The notes below the pieces were generated by a model. It was not told the origin of the DNA and did no database searches. It was given only the letters and a program-made list of their open reading frames with translations. The position numbers and the translations under genes were made by a program. Below, piece by piece: positions 33,989-42,697 of a DNA stretch of 64,000 nt; position 1 is the stretch's first letter, and every line of letters begins with the position of its first letter. Source of the stretch: Larkinella insperata (lineage in GTDB: Bacteria; Bacteroidota; Bacteroidia; Cytophagales; Spirosomataceae); NCBI RefSeq assembly GCF_026248825.1, contig NZ_CP110973.1:1922001-1986000 (forward strand), read 5' to 3'.

Positions 33989-35410
33989 TCAACGATCGAT
34001 CAACCAGGATTCGGGGTTCATTCGACTGGTGCTCTTCCAAACCTGAAACTGAACCTCCGCCACACCGTCTTTGTCCGTAGCAACCACCCCAATGACTTCG
34101 CGGGCTTTAACGCGCTGACCCACCTGCACCGATACGCTTTTTAGCTTGGCGTAAACCGTATAGTAGTCACCGTGCTGAATGGCGACAATGTTATACATCC
34201 CGGTCACGTACGTGGTATACTGAACCACGCCGTCGTAAACCGCCCGAACCACTTCGCCGGGATTGGTTTGGATATCAATTCCCGGGTTATCCTGCATTAC
34301 CCCTTTCAGGACCGGGTGGGGCCTGACCCCGTAGTGGTCCGAAATAAAACCGCGGGTTACCGGCCAGGGCAATCGGTTACGGGATGCGGCAAACGAAGAA
34401 GCCAGGGCCGCTTCTTCTTCGTTCAGCAAGTTATTCCGGCGCTCATCGGGTTTGCGGGCGGCCCGTTCAACCGCTTCCGGTGCGGCTTCCGCAGGTTTGG
34501 CTTCGGCAGTTTCGGTTTTACCCGCTTCCGGTTCGTTGGTGCTGGCGGCTTTGGCGGCCGCAGCTGCTGCGGCTTTTTCACGGGCAATACGTTCACGCTC
34601 GGCTTTTAATCGGGCAAGCCGGGCCAGTCGCTCGCGTTCCTGCCGCTCCCGAATTTCCCGGCGAATCATTTCCGTAATCGCTGCCTCCAGTCGGTTGACG
34701 GCCTTACGGCTTTCGGCCAGTTCGGTGCGCAGATCCTGCTCTTTTTCGCTCAGCTCTTCGGCGACGCGGTTTTTCTCATCTTTTAGTCCTTCCAGCCGCT
34801 TCGATTCATTTACCTGTACCACCAGGGTTCCCTGCTGCTGTTTCTTTTTGCGCTCCACATCCTGCTGCTTCGCCAACATTTCCTGCCGTACCTTCTCCAT
34901 CTGCCGCACCTGCCCCTTCCGCGCTTCGGAGTACTGCTGGAGGTACTTATACCGTGCTACGAGCTGATTAAAGCTTTCAGCGGAGAATAAGAAGCCCAGC
35001 GGGTTGACCTGCTGCCGTCGTTTGTCGGCCGCATAAAGCATGTCTCCGTATTCTTTCTTGAGTTTTTCCAGGTCTTTCTGCAACCGGTTAGAACTTCGGC
35101 GTAGCTCCTGAATTTCGGAGTTCATTAACTTGACGTCTTCCGTCAACAGATTGATTTGCTTGGATTGGGCGGCAATTTCCTGGTTCAGGGCTTTTAACTG
35201 ACCCAGCGTGGCCTGCTTCTGCGAGGAAGTTTTGCGCAGGATCGCGCGAATCTGCGACACTTTCTCCACGTTCTGCTTTTTCTCCTTTTCCAACTGCTGC
35301 CGGTTGCGCTGCTGGGCCATTACACGCCCAACGGTCAGCCAGCACAGGCCAAACGCGAGAATAAACACTTTCCAACCTATAGCCCAAACCACTCTGTACT
35401 TCATACGCAT
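33989..35410 (-). CDS. EnvC-like murein hydrolase activator (coiled coil plus degenerate LytM/M23 domain)
   Basis: 473 residues. A signal peptide (about 1-33, ending VMAQ) leads to a long coiled coil (35-265), a low-complexity Ala/Glu linker (about 270-330), and a C-terminal LytM domain (about 345-473). Catalytic zinc ligands of active M23 peptidases are missing: the usual HxGIDI reads DNPGIDI, YAHL reads YAKL and HxHFE reads EVQFQVW. This is how E. coli EnvC looks, a protein that activates amidases rather than cutting peptidoglycan. A role in septal cell-wall splitting is inferred. It follows DUF4292 by 18 bases. Confidence 0.88.
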   Translation of the reverse strand: MRMKYRVVWAIGWKVFILAFGLCWLTVGRVMAQQRNRQQLEKEKKQNVEKVSQIRAILRKTSSQKQATLGQLKALNQEIAAQSKQINLLTEDVKLMNSEIQELRRSSNRLQKDLEKLKKEYGDMLYAADKRRQQVNPLGFLFSAESFNQLVARYKYLQQYSEARKGQVRQMEKVRQEMLAKQQDVERKKKQQQGTLVVQVNESKRLEGLKDEKNRVAEELSEKEQDLRTELAESRKAVNRLEAAITEMIRREIRERQERERLARLARLKAERERIAREKAAAAAAAKAASTNEPEAGKTETAEAKPAEAAPEAVERAARKPDERRNNLLNEEEAALASSFAASRNRLPWPVTRGFISDHYGVRPHPVLKGVMQDNPGIDIQTNPGEVVRAVYDGVVQYTTYVTGMYNIVAIQHGDYYTVYAKLKSVSVQVGQRVKAREVIGVVATDKDGVAEVQFQVWKSTSRMNPESWLIDR

Positions 35411-35428
35411 TGTGCAATACCGGATTCG

Positions 35429-36274
35429 TTACGGTCTCCGTTGAAATTTCGACGGAACCGTGAACGGAAAACCCGGATTTTTGTCGGTAAGCTCTACTTT
35501 ATTATGCCGTATCCGCAGCACGGTCTGATAAGGTTGTCCGTCGCTCTTGGATTTGTAGTCAACGGTAACCAGACTGGTATACGGAAACAGAAAATTGTTC
35601 AACGCCGTAAAGTCTTCGTAATCCAGCGTCAGCGAGTTCTTGGTGGGCTGCTCAACCACCAGGAGTTTTTTCAACTTCCGGTTTTCTTCACCGATGTAAT
35701 TATCGATCAGCACCTTGCCTTCAAGTTGCCGCAGCAGCAAAAAATCTTTCTCGTTTTTTACCCGTTGGGCGGGTTCTTTGGGCAGCGGCAAATTCCCGAT
35801 CAAAAGGGATTGAATAAGCCCAAAATCGAGATTAAAGTTAAAACGCTGGCTCAACGACGGGTAATCGAAAACGGAATATTCCCGGTGAATGCGATCCATA
35901 ATAACAACTGAGTCTTGGGTAATCAGCGCCCGGGCCACTTCAACACCGACGCCCGATACGGACAACCAGATCAGGCTGTCTTTGGCAATTCGCAAACTAA
36001 CATTAGCGTTGTTGATATCCTGCTCCTTACTTTTAAAGGAAACCTTTGATTTAGCTGTTAAATAGTGGAAATCAACCTGCTCGACAGTGGAATTGGGATC
36101 AATGGAAGGAAGCGGTGATGCGGTCGCAGTGCTGTCAACCCGGCTTTTGGGCGCTACCGAAACGGTATCCGCTGAAGGGGAAGGGGGTGCGTTGCGGAAT
36201 AATTTCTGACGACGACACCCGCCTGATGTTATCAGCATCACAGCGCACAAAAATCCAACAAGGTATTTACTCAT
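35429..36274 (-). CDS. DUF4292 family lipoprotein
   Basis: 281 residues from the ATG at 36274, which overlaps the end of the TPR gene by 8 bases; it begins a lipoprotein signal (MSKYLVGFLCAVMLITSGGC). The rest looks like a LolA/LolB-type concave beta sheet: VDFHYLTAKSKVSFKSK, ADVSL-type strands and LIWLSVSGVGVEVARALITQ. A role in handling lipids or lipoproteins at the outer membrane is plausible but unproven. TPR, DUF4292 and EnvC-like genes in this order recur in Bacteroidota as I remember them, which suggests an envelope function. Confidence 0.8.
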   Translation of the reverse strand: MSKYLVGFLCAVMLITSGGCRRQKLFRNAPPSPSADTVSVAPKSRVDSTATASPLPSIDPNSTVEQVDFHYLTAKSKVSFKSKEQDINNANVSLRIAKDSLIWLSVSGVGVEVARALITQDSVVIMDRIHREYSVFDYPSLSQRFNFNLDFGLIQSLLIGNLPLPKEPAQRVKNEKDFLLLRQLEGKVLIDNYIGEENRKLKKLLVVEQPTKNSLTLDYEDFTALNNFLFPYTSLVTVDYKSKSDGQPYQTVLRIRHNKVELTDKNPGFPFTVPSKFQRRP

Positions 36275-38018
36275 AAATCTTTCCGGTGGCAATTTTTTTA
36301 TCCAACCGATCGGTCGTTTCGCCTTTTAATTTTGCTTTTTTCCACTGTTCAACGGCTTTATCGTGCTCACCAAGCTGGTATAGCACATCGCCGTAATGTT
36401 CGAGAATGGTACCGCTAACGTTTTTGTCCGACTGAATGGCTTTTTCGAGGTAAACGCGGGCTTTGGCGTAGTCTTTCATGACGTACAAAACCCAGGCATG
36501 GGTATCCAGATACGTAGCGTTATCCTGATTTTTTTCGACCAGCCGCTCCGACATTTGCCGCGCCAGAGGCAGCTTCTCTTTTCGCAGGGATAAAAAGTAG
36601 CTGTAGTTGTTCAGCACGTGGTCGTTGTCGGGGTCCTGTCTCAGGACTTCCTCATAGGCTTCATCCGATTTCTGGTGGTCTCCCATGCTGTTGTATACAT
36701 CGCCCAGGCCGGCCGTTATGCTCTTCATCAGTTCAGCATTGCTGGCCGACAGCCGACGGCATTCTTCGTAGGCTTCAACGGCTTCTTTATACCGTTTTTT
36801 GAAGTGATTGGCCGACCCGTTATACGCCCAAAGCACGCCCTGATTCGGAAACAATTCCAGCGCCTGTTCAGAATGCACCAATAGGCTGTCCATCTGGTTG
36901 AGTTCACTGTCAAGTTGCAGAATGGCGCCCCACATTTCATAGGTGGCTTTGTCCAGACGGGCGGCTTTAACGAAGTAATCGCGGGCTTCGGTTTTTTTTC
37001 CCTGCTGCGCCAGTAACTGGGCATAAATGGCCTGCGAGCGGGCATCCCGTGGGTGGGCCGTAGCGAGTTCCCGGGCGAGTTTTACAGCACTTTGGTTGGC
37101 TTTTTCATCAGTACCAACCATGCCGATGTAACTCGACAAAATCCGTGCTTTGATGCTGGCTTCGAGATTCGGATTAGAAAAGACTTTATCTAGCTCCTGA
37201 CTGCATTTCTCCAGATTGCCCTGCTTGCGGTAGAGGTCGGCCAGCATGACGTGGGCCTGCGGCAGATCGGAGTTAACTTTCAGGGCCCGCTGCAACCAGT
37301 CGACAGCTTGCTCGTTGCGGTCGTTGGCGATCAGCAACTCGGCCCCTTCCAGCAGGTAATCGGTTTCGCCCGGTTCGGAGGCAGCCAGTTTTTCGGCTTC
37401 CAGAATGGCCTTTTCGACTTTATTCTGTTTCAGGTAAATCCGTTGTTTCTGCCGGACGATTTCCTCGTTCATACCGGTGGCTTTTTCCACCTGTTCGTAA
37501 ACAGCCAGGGCCTTGTCCGGTTTTTCGTCGAACAGGTAGATAGCCGCCAGTTCAACGCCGTATTCGATATTCTCGGGACTTTTCCGGATCAGATCTTCAT
37601 ACAGGTTCTCCGCATCGGCGTAGCGCTTCTGTTTCACGAAAAGTTCGGCCAGTTGGAGTACGTAATATTTATTGCTTCCCTTGTCGAGCTGAACGGCTTT
37701 CTGCGCCAGCGGCAGGGCGTCCTCGGTTTTTCCCTGTTTCAGCAAGGCCGAGGCCGCAGCGTAGTGGGCTGCCGGGTTTTCGGGATGAAGCTGGATGACT
37801 TTCTGGAATTGGGCAACGGCTTTCGCGGGTTCGTCCATCATCATGAACTTCATGCCCTCCGTAAACAACGATTCTTCAACGCCCCGGGCGCCTTCCTCTT
37901 TGGGCTTTTGCTCCCTGGCTTTCCGTTGAGCCTGAGCGGGTGTGATCACGCACATAATCAGGCAACCGATACCGGCAACCAGCCACGTCCGCCAATTGGA
38001 TTTTACCAGATAGTGCAT
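36267..38018 (-). CDS. Exported TPR protein
   Basis: 583 residues. A signal peptide (about 1-30, ending AQAQ) is followed by about a dozen tetratricopeptide repeats from residue 50 to the end, for example PENPAAHYAAASALLKQGK and DPDNDHVLNNYSYFLSLR. TPRs are scaffolds for protein-protein contacts; the position says periplasm or outer-membrane inner face. First gene of the TPR-DUF4292-EnvC run, with a TACCTTTG box 115 bases upstream. Confidence 0.88.
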   Translation of the reverse strand: MHYLVKSNWRTWLVAGIGCLIMCVITPAQAQRKAREQKPKEEGARGVEESLFTEGMKFMMMDEPAKAVAQFQKVIQLHPENPAAHYAAASALLKQGKTEDALPLAQKAVQLDKGSNKYYVLQLAELFVKQKRYADAENLYEDLIRKSPENIEYGVELAAIYLFDEKPDKALAVYEQVEKATGMNEEIVRQKQRIYLKQNKVEKAILEAEKLAASEPGETDYLLEGAELLIANDRNEQAVDWLQRALKVNSDLPQAHVMLADLYRKQGNLEKCSQELDKVFSNPNLEASIKARILSSYIGMVGTDEKANQSAVKLARELATAHPRDARSQAIYAQLLAQQGKKTEARDYFVKAARLDKATYEMWGAILQLDSELNQMDSLLVHSEQALELFPNQGVLWAYNGSANHFKKRYKEAVEAYEECRRLSASNAELMKSITAGLGDVYNSMGDHQKSDEAYEEVLRQDPDNDHVLNNYSYFLSLRKEKLPLARQMSERLVEKNQDNATYLDTHAWVLYVMKDYAKARVYLEKAIQSDKNVSGTILEHYGDVLYQLGEHDKAVEQWKKAKLKGETTDRLDKKIATGKIYE

Positions 38019-38132
38019 GGATATACCAACTTAAATAAATCGAATGAATAGGAACGCCCACCGGGCTCTTCAGTTCAAACGTGTTTGACCTATTCTCTAT
38101 TGCAACAGCACGTTACCGTTGATCACAATACA

Positions 38133-38140
38133 CAAAGGTA
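38133..38140 (-). promoter_or_regulatory. -7 box for the TPR-DUF4292-EnvC operon
   Basis: TACCTTTG on the minus strand, a full TAnnTTTG match; the -33 region is weak. Leader about 110 bases. Confidence 0.45.
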
Positions 38141-38192
38141 GTGGAAAAGCTTCATAACCACTGAACCAGAATCGATTGATTCGCTGGAAAAT

Positions 38193-38248
38193 AAAAATGA
38201 TAAACGCAAAAGTACCCAACGGGGTTTGCTTTCACATTTATCATTTTT
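38193..38248. repeat. Long imperfect inverted repeat after the AlbA_2 gene
   Basis: A 12-bp perfect outer stem, AAAAATGATAAA (38193-38204) with TTTATCATTTTT (38237-38248), plus an inner ACCC/GGGT stem around AACG. It begins about 30 bases past the minus-strand stop at 38278. Confidence 0.55.
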
Positions 38249-38277
38249 CATTCGGTATACTTCATTCCCTCTACGCC

Positions 38278-38922
38278 TTACCCCGTACGGCTCGTAAACT
38301 GGTCGACCACCTCATTGGGGTGGATTTCCAGCACATTGGCCAGCACCAGCAGCACCAGCGTCCGGGAAGCCATTTTCCGCGGAATATTCGCAATCCGGGC
38401 AAACAAATCGACGGTAATGCTCTGGTTATGGTCCAGATGCTGCATCAATGCCTGCTCTTTATCGCCGTACGTAAACCGTACGTTACGGTCGGCAGTCTCG
38501 CCTTTCATGATTTCGCGTACCTCTTTGCTGGCCTGCACGGCTTTGTCATCAACCCGCACGTAAGCCCGCCTAAAATCGTTGAGCGGATCATCCACGAAGT
38601 GCGGCTTCCGGTCGCTTTCCGGAACGGTGATTACCAGCACGTCCCGTTCATTGGTTAGCGCCACACGTTCCATGTGGTACTCAATTTTCGGGGTGCAATA
38701 CCGTTCGATGGCGCGCTCCAGCAGGTATTCATCTTCATCGACGTGTTTGAGACCCTGGATGCTTTTATCGTCGCCAATTCCAATCAGCAGTTTCCCGCCT
38801 TCCGTATTAGCAAACGCCACAATTTCGCGGATAATCCGTTCGGGGTGATTGGACTTCAACTTGAATTCGAGATGCGTTCCCTCACCCTGTCTAACCAGTT
38901 CCTTGAGCGCCCTGTAGTCCAT
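38278..38922 (-). CDS. AlbA_2 (Schlafen AAA_4-like) domain protein
   Basis: 214 residues. The AlbA_2 domain covers about 5-135: GEGTHLEFKLKSNHPE, VAFANTEGGKLLIGIGDD, and RRAYVRVDDKAVQAS. This family is a putative nucleic acid or nucleotide-binding domain in bacterial regulators and some defence proteins. The C-terminal part (about 150-214) looks like a winged helix (VDLFARIANIPRKMASRTLV). No defence neighbour is present, so a regulatory role is more likely. Monocistronic. Confidence 0.8.
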   Translation of the reverse strand: MDYRALKELVRQGEGTHLEFKLKSNHPERIIREIVAFANTEGGKLLIGIGDDKSIQGLKHVDEDEYLLERAIERYCTPKIEYHMERVALTNERDVLVITVPESDRKPHFVDDPLNDFRRAYVRVDDKAVQASKEVREIMKGETADRNVRFTYGDKEQALMQHLDHNQSITVDLFARIANIPRKMASRTLVLLVLANVLEIHPNEVVDQFTSRTG

Positions 38923-39127
38923 CCGTCTGTCGGCTGTGTAGATATCAAGAAGGTTGCCAGCCCTCCCTTGCTTTTAAATATAACCCTTTTAATGAATACA
39001 AACCAAAGGTTTACTCAACTATTTTACCCGTAAATCGGCTAACTTCGCTGATTCTTAACGGGATCAACTATTTATGTTAGTTAGTGGTTTACGCTTTGGT
39101 TGTATCTAACTTAGTAACACAAAAACA

Positions 39128-39568
39128 ATGCTAAACGTTGTAATTATTCTGGTTACGTTTGTAGGAATGGAGGGAGCCGCCTGGTGGACGCACAAGTACA
39201 TCATGCACGGATTTATGTGGCGTTGGCATCATTCGCACCACAACCACCATTCGGGTTTTCTGGAACGTAACGATTTATTCAGTGTAGTATTCAGCTTGGT
39301 GGCCGTTGGATTGGTGGTTTTGGGGTTTGAGGTGGAACCACTCTGGTTTCTGGCCCCTATCGGCATTGGCGTGACTTTATACGGTATTTTTTATTTTATT
39401 TTTCACGACATCATCGTGCACCGGCGGATCAAATTCCGGTTTAAACCCCGCAATCCGTATTTGAAACGAATCATGCGGGCGCATTACGTCCACCACAAAG
39501 TTCACAAACGGGATGGGGCCGAAGCCTTCGGCTTTTTGTACGCTCCTAAAAAATACGAATCTCGTTAA
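39128..39568 (+). CDS. crtZ: Beta-carotene hydroxylase
   Basis: 146 residues, a membrane di-iron hydroxylase of the fatty acid hydroxylase superfamily. Histidine clusters fit CrtZ: HKYIMHG, WRWHHSHHNHHSG, FHDIIVHRR and HYVHHKVHKRDG. Membrane helices lie at about 3-20 and 55-90. It hydroxylates beta-ionone rings at position 3 to make zeaxanthin. No other carotenoid gene is adjacent. A TAACTTCG near-box lies upstream, but no clean promoter was found. Confidence 0.9.
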   Translation: MLNVVIILVTFVGMEGAAWWTHKYIMHGFMWRWHHSHHNHHSGFLERNDLFSVVFSLVAVGLVVLGFEVEPLWFLAPIGIGVTLYGIFYFIFHDIIVHRRIKFRFKPRNPYLKRIMRAHYVHHKVHKRDGAEAFGFLYAPKKYESR

Positions 39569-39597
39569 AAGAGATTCAGGGGGCACAAATGGCAAAA

Positions 39598-39634
39598 CCC
39601 ATAAAGTCCAACCGCAAGGGTGTTACTTTATGGG
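39598..39634. terminator. Hairpin between convergent crtZ and DUF2795 genes
   Basis: A 10-bp perfect stem, CCCATAAAGT (39598-39607) with ACTTTATGGG (39625-39634), and a 17-base loop, midway between the two convergent stops. Position suggests a shared terminator; no T run. Confidence 0.5.
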
Positions 39635-39657
39635 CGAATGCAGAGGGCAAACCCGCT

Positions 39658-39879
39658 CTAATACTCGTCTTCGTTGAAAAAGAAGTCGTCTTTTGTGGGG
39701 TAATCAGGCCATATTTCCTCGATACTCTCGTAGGGCTGACCGTCGTCCTCCAACTCCTGCAGGTTTTCGACTACTTCTAAGGGAGCGCCTGAGCGAATCG
39801 AGTAATCGATCAACTCATCTTTGGTAGCCGGCCAGGGGGCATCTTCCAGATACGATGCCAATTCGAGTGTCCAATACAT
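39658..39879 (-). CDS. DUF2795 family protein (73 residues)
   Basis: A very acidic protein (start MYWTLELASYLEDAPWPATK, end DDFFFNEDEY) whose sequence fits the DUF2795 family, small proteins conserved across Bacteroidota. The fold should be mostly helical. Function unknown. TACTTTTG at 39927-39934 is a likely promoter box, with a leader of about 40 bases. Confidence 0.85.
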   Translation of the reverse strand: MYWTLELASYLEDAPWPATKDELIDYSIRSGAPLEVVENLQELEDDGQPYESIEEIWPDYPTKDDFFFNEDEY

Positions 39880-39926
39880 ACGCGTTGCTGCTAAAAAATA
39901 TGACGACTGACTGTCGTGAAATTGTG

Positions 39927-39934
39927 CAAAAGTA
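39927..39934 (-). promoter_or_regulatory. -7 box for the DUF2795 gene
   Basis: TACTTTTG on the minus strand matches TAnnTTTG, about 48 bases before the ATG; -33 box weak. Confidence 0.45.
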
Positions 39935-40079
39935 AAAAAATATGAATATCCTAGACATGTCCCTGAAAAATCTTTCAGAAACGGTTAGAATGCTGTTTAG
40001 GCCAATTAACCTGCTCGCGAATAAAATTGTTTGCCATCAACTATCCAAACTTTCTGTTTTTCTAACAACCTATTAATCA

Positions 40080-40808
40080 ATGAAGATTGAAATTTGCTGT
40101 TTTTCACTGGAATCCTGCCTCATTGCCGAAGCCAACGGCGCTTCCCGAATCGAATTATGCGGGGGAGCCGCCGAAGGTGGAACGACACCCAGCTACGGGC
40201 TAATCACCCTGGCGCGGCAACAAGTTAAAATTCCTATCTATGTGATGATTCGGCCCCGGGGCGGTGATTTTCTATACAATGAAACAGAGTTGGCCGTGAT
40301 GCGTCGGGACATTGAAGCGGCCAAAGAAGCCGGGGCGGATGGCATCGTGCTGGGGCTGTTAAAACCCGACGGGACCGTGGATGAGGAACAAACAGCGGAG
40401 CTGATTCAACGAGCACACCCCCTGCCGGCTACGTTTCACCGCGCGTTTGATGTAGCGCGTGACCCGCTGGAAGCGCTAGAGGCCGTTATTCGCACGGGAG
40501 CCGAACGCATTCTGACTTCGGGACAGCAAGCCAGTGCCGAAGCGGGTGTTCCACTGTTAAAACAATTGGCCCAGCAGGCCGGTGACCGGATCGAGATTAT
40601 GGCTGGAGCGGGTGTAACCCCGGCTAATGCCGTCCGACTGGCCGAAACGGGCATACATGCGCTGCATTTGACTGCCAAGCAGGTCATGGACAGCGGGATG
40701 GTATACCGTAATCCAAACGTGCCGATGGCGTCGGTAGCCATGAGTGAATTTGAGTGGTTAAGTACCAGCGGTGCAGTGGTGCAGGCAATGGTGAAAACTG
40801 TGAAATAA
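40080..40808 (+). CDS. cutC: Copper homeostasis protein CutC family
   Basis: 242 residues forming one TIM barrel. Family motifs include EICCFSLESCLIAEANGASRIELC near the start (first part EICCFSLESCLIAEANGA), GGTTPSYGLI, VMIRPRGGDFLYN, GADGIVLGLL, FHRAFDV, RILTSGQ and IMAGAGVTPANA. The protein was named for copper tolerance in E. coli; its enzymatic role is still uncertain. Monocistronic, followed at four bases by an inverted repeat. Confidence 0.92.
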   Translation: MKIEICCFSLESCLIAEANGASRIELCGGAAEGGTTPSYGLITLARQQVKIPIYVMIRPRGGDFLYNETELAVMRRDIEAAKEAGADGIVLGLLKPDGTVDEEQTAELIQRAHPLPATFHRAFDVARDPLEALEAVIRTGAERILTSGQQASAEAGVPLLKQLAQQAGDRIEIMAGAGVTPANAVRLAETGIHALHLTAKQVMDSGMVYRNPNVPMASVAMSEFEWLSTSGAVVQAMVKTVK

Positions 40809-40811
40809 AAA

Positions 40812-40870
40812 GTTCGCAGCGAGTAGCGAAGGAAAAGAGTCCATCAGGGGCTCCGCTACACGCTGCGAAC
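40812..40870. repeat. Inverted repeat between convergent cutC and symporter genes
   Basis: GTTCGCAGCG (40812-40821) and CGCTGCGAAC (40861-40870) form a 10-bp perfect outer stem; partially matching bases inside (GTAGCG with CGCTAC) extend it. The loop is about 25 bases. Confidence 0.6.
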
Positions 40871-40886
40871 GAACGTCTAAACCCGC

Positions 40887-42551
40887 TTACCAGAAGTAAG
40901 CGTACAGAAACGTAATCACCGCGATTACCACGGCCGCGCCAATGGCAAAGCTCGATGAGGTCTTGAACATGCTGGCGTCGATTTCCAGACCTTTGCTGCT
41001 GGGTTTCTGCAACCCGAGGACGATCATCACCGCCACACAAATTAAAAAGACAAAGCCCATCGTGTCCAAGAACGGGATGGTATAAACTCCGTCGGCGCCC
41101 AATACCGCAAAACCAGACGGCGCCAGAAACTCCAGATTAACCATCCCGGGCAGAACGTATTTGAAGAACAGCGACAGCAGAAAACCGCCCACAATGGCGA
41201 ACAGCGCTCCGCTCGAGTTCGTCTTCTTCCAGAAAAAGCCCATGATAAAAGCCGCAAAGACGCCCGGCGAAACCAGCCCCGTCATTTCCTGAATAAACTG
41301 GAAGCCCCCTTTCTTATCGATTCCCATGAACGGCGAGATAAAAATTGCCATCAGCATGGAGACCCAGATCGCCACCCGGCCCACGCGCACCAGCTTCTGC
41401 TCGCTAGCGTTCGGGGCAATGTACTTCTTGTAAATATCAAGGGTAAAAATGGTTGAAATCGAGTTGGCTTTACCGGCCAGCGACGCCACCACGGCCGCGG
41501 TCAAAGCGGCAAATGAAAGTCCTTTCAAACCCGCAGGCAGCAGGTTTAGCAGGACCGGATAAGCGTGGTCCTTGTTGATTTCGCCCGTGGCATCCAGCAT
41601 TTCCTGCTGAAACAAACCATTCTGGTACAGGGTGTAAGCCGCAATACCGGGCAGCACCACGATGATCGGCATCAGGAGTTTGAGGAAAGCCGCAAAGAGA
41701 ATTCCCTCGCGGGCCGTTTTCAGATCCGCCCCCAGTGCCCGCTGTGTGATATACTGGTTACATCCCCAGTAATTCAGGTTGACAATCCACATCCCGCCAA
41801 TCAGAACCGTCAGGCCGGGCAGCGAAGCGTAATGCGGATGGCCTTTCGGGAAAATCATGTGGAAATGGTCTTCCGACTGCGTTAGCATCTGGTTAAACCC
41901 GTTTACAATGCCATCGGTACCATTCTCCGTCGAAACCAGATTGATGGCCAGATACGTAGTTGCCAGCCCGCCCAGAATCAGGAAAAATACCTGAATAACG
42001 TCAGTAAAACCAATAACCTTCATCCCGCCCAAGGTAATGATGACCGCAAATACCGCCAGACCAATCATACAGGCCGTAAAATTGAGGCCCGAAATAGTGG
42101 AAACGGCCAGCGCACCCAGAAATAGAATTGATGTCAGGTTGACCAGGATATAAAGAAACAGCCAGAAAATGGCCATGATCATCGAGACGGTATTGTTGTA
42201 TCGCTGCGTTAGGAACTGCGGCATCGTGAAGATCCGGTTCTTGAGGTAGATCGGCATGAAGAAAACCGCCACCACAATCAGCGTTGCGGCCGCCATCCAC
42301 TCGTAGGTGGCAATGGCCAGCCCCATGGCAAAGCCGTCGCCGGATGCTCCGATGAATTGTTCCGCCGAAATATTGGAAGCAATCAGGGATGCGCCGATGG
42401 CCCACCAAGTCAGCGACCCTTCTGCCAGAAAGAAGTCAGTAGATGAAGTCTCCTTTGTCTTCTTTTTATTGTAAATCCAGTAGCCGTAGGAGGCAACAAT
42501 GATGAAATAAATAAAGAAAACAATGTAATCGAGGATTTGTAATTTTTGCAT
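40887..42551 (-). CDS. Sodium:solute symporter (SSS family, sugar-type)
   Basis: 554 residues with about 14 membrane helices. Typical SSS motifs: LTWWAIGASLIASNISAEQF early (Na-site helix), GGMKVIGFTDVIQVFFLILG, and AALTAAVVASLAGKANSIST for the second sodium-site helix. The subgroup resembles the sodium/galactose (vSGLT) transporters, so a sugar or sugar-acid is the likely cargo. Its only neighbours are convergent cutC and, 146 bases upstream, the DUF4421 gene; no catabolic genes are attached. Confidence 0.9.
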   Translation of the reverse strand: MQKLQILDYIVFFIYFIIVASYGYWIYNKKKTKETSSTDFFLAEGSLTWWAIGASLIASNISAEQFIGASGDGFAMGLAIATYEWMAAATLIVVAVFFMPIYLKNRIFTMPQFLTQRYNNTVSMIMAIFWLFLYILVNLTSILFLGALAVSTISGLNFTACMIGLAVFAVIITLGGMKVIGFTDVIQVFFLILGGLATTYLAINLVSTENGTDGIVNGFNQMLTQSEDHFHMIFPKGHPHYASLPGLTVLIGGMWIVNLNYWGCNQYITQRALGADLKTAREGILFAAFLKLLMPIIVVLPGIAAYTLYQNGLFQQEMLDATGEINKDHAYPVLLNLLPAGLKGLSFAALTAAVVASLAGKANSISTIFTLDIYKKYIAPNASEQKLVRVGRVAIWVSMLMAIFISPFMGIDKKGGFQFIQEMTGLVSPGVFAAFIMGFFWKKTNSSGALFAIVGGFLLSLFFKYVLPGMVNLEFLAPSGFAVLGADGVYTIPFLDTMGFVFLICVAVMIVLGLQKPSSKGLEIDASMFKTSSSFAIGAAVVIAVITFLYAYFW

Positions 42552-42697
42552 GTTGGCAACCTAAAAACAGGGAAGAAATGAGCGTAGGATTATTTCGACT
42601 CGAAAGATAATAATTTAGAGAACATATTTTTGCCTATTTTAACCTTCTGCCGCGATAAATCCGACAGATAATTTCGGGAACGGCCCTCCCCCGCAAA

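Noticed and set aside
37251..38051. 266-codon open frame on the plus strand
   Set aside because: Opposite strand of the TPR gene, rich in F, V and Q without pattern; a shadow.
38278..38922. AlbA_2 protein as part of a defence system
   Set aside because: The domain appears in some defence proteins, but no nuclease, helicase or other defence gene lies near it.
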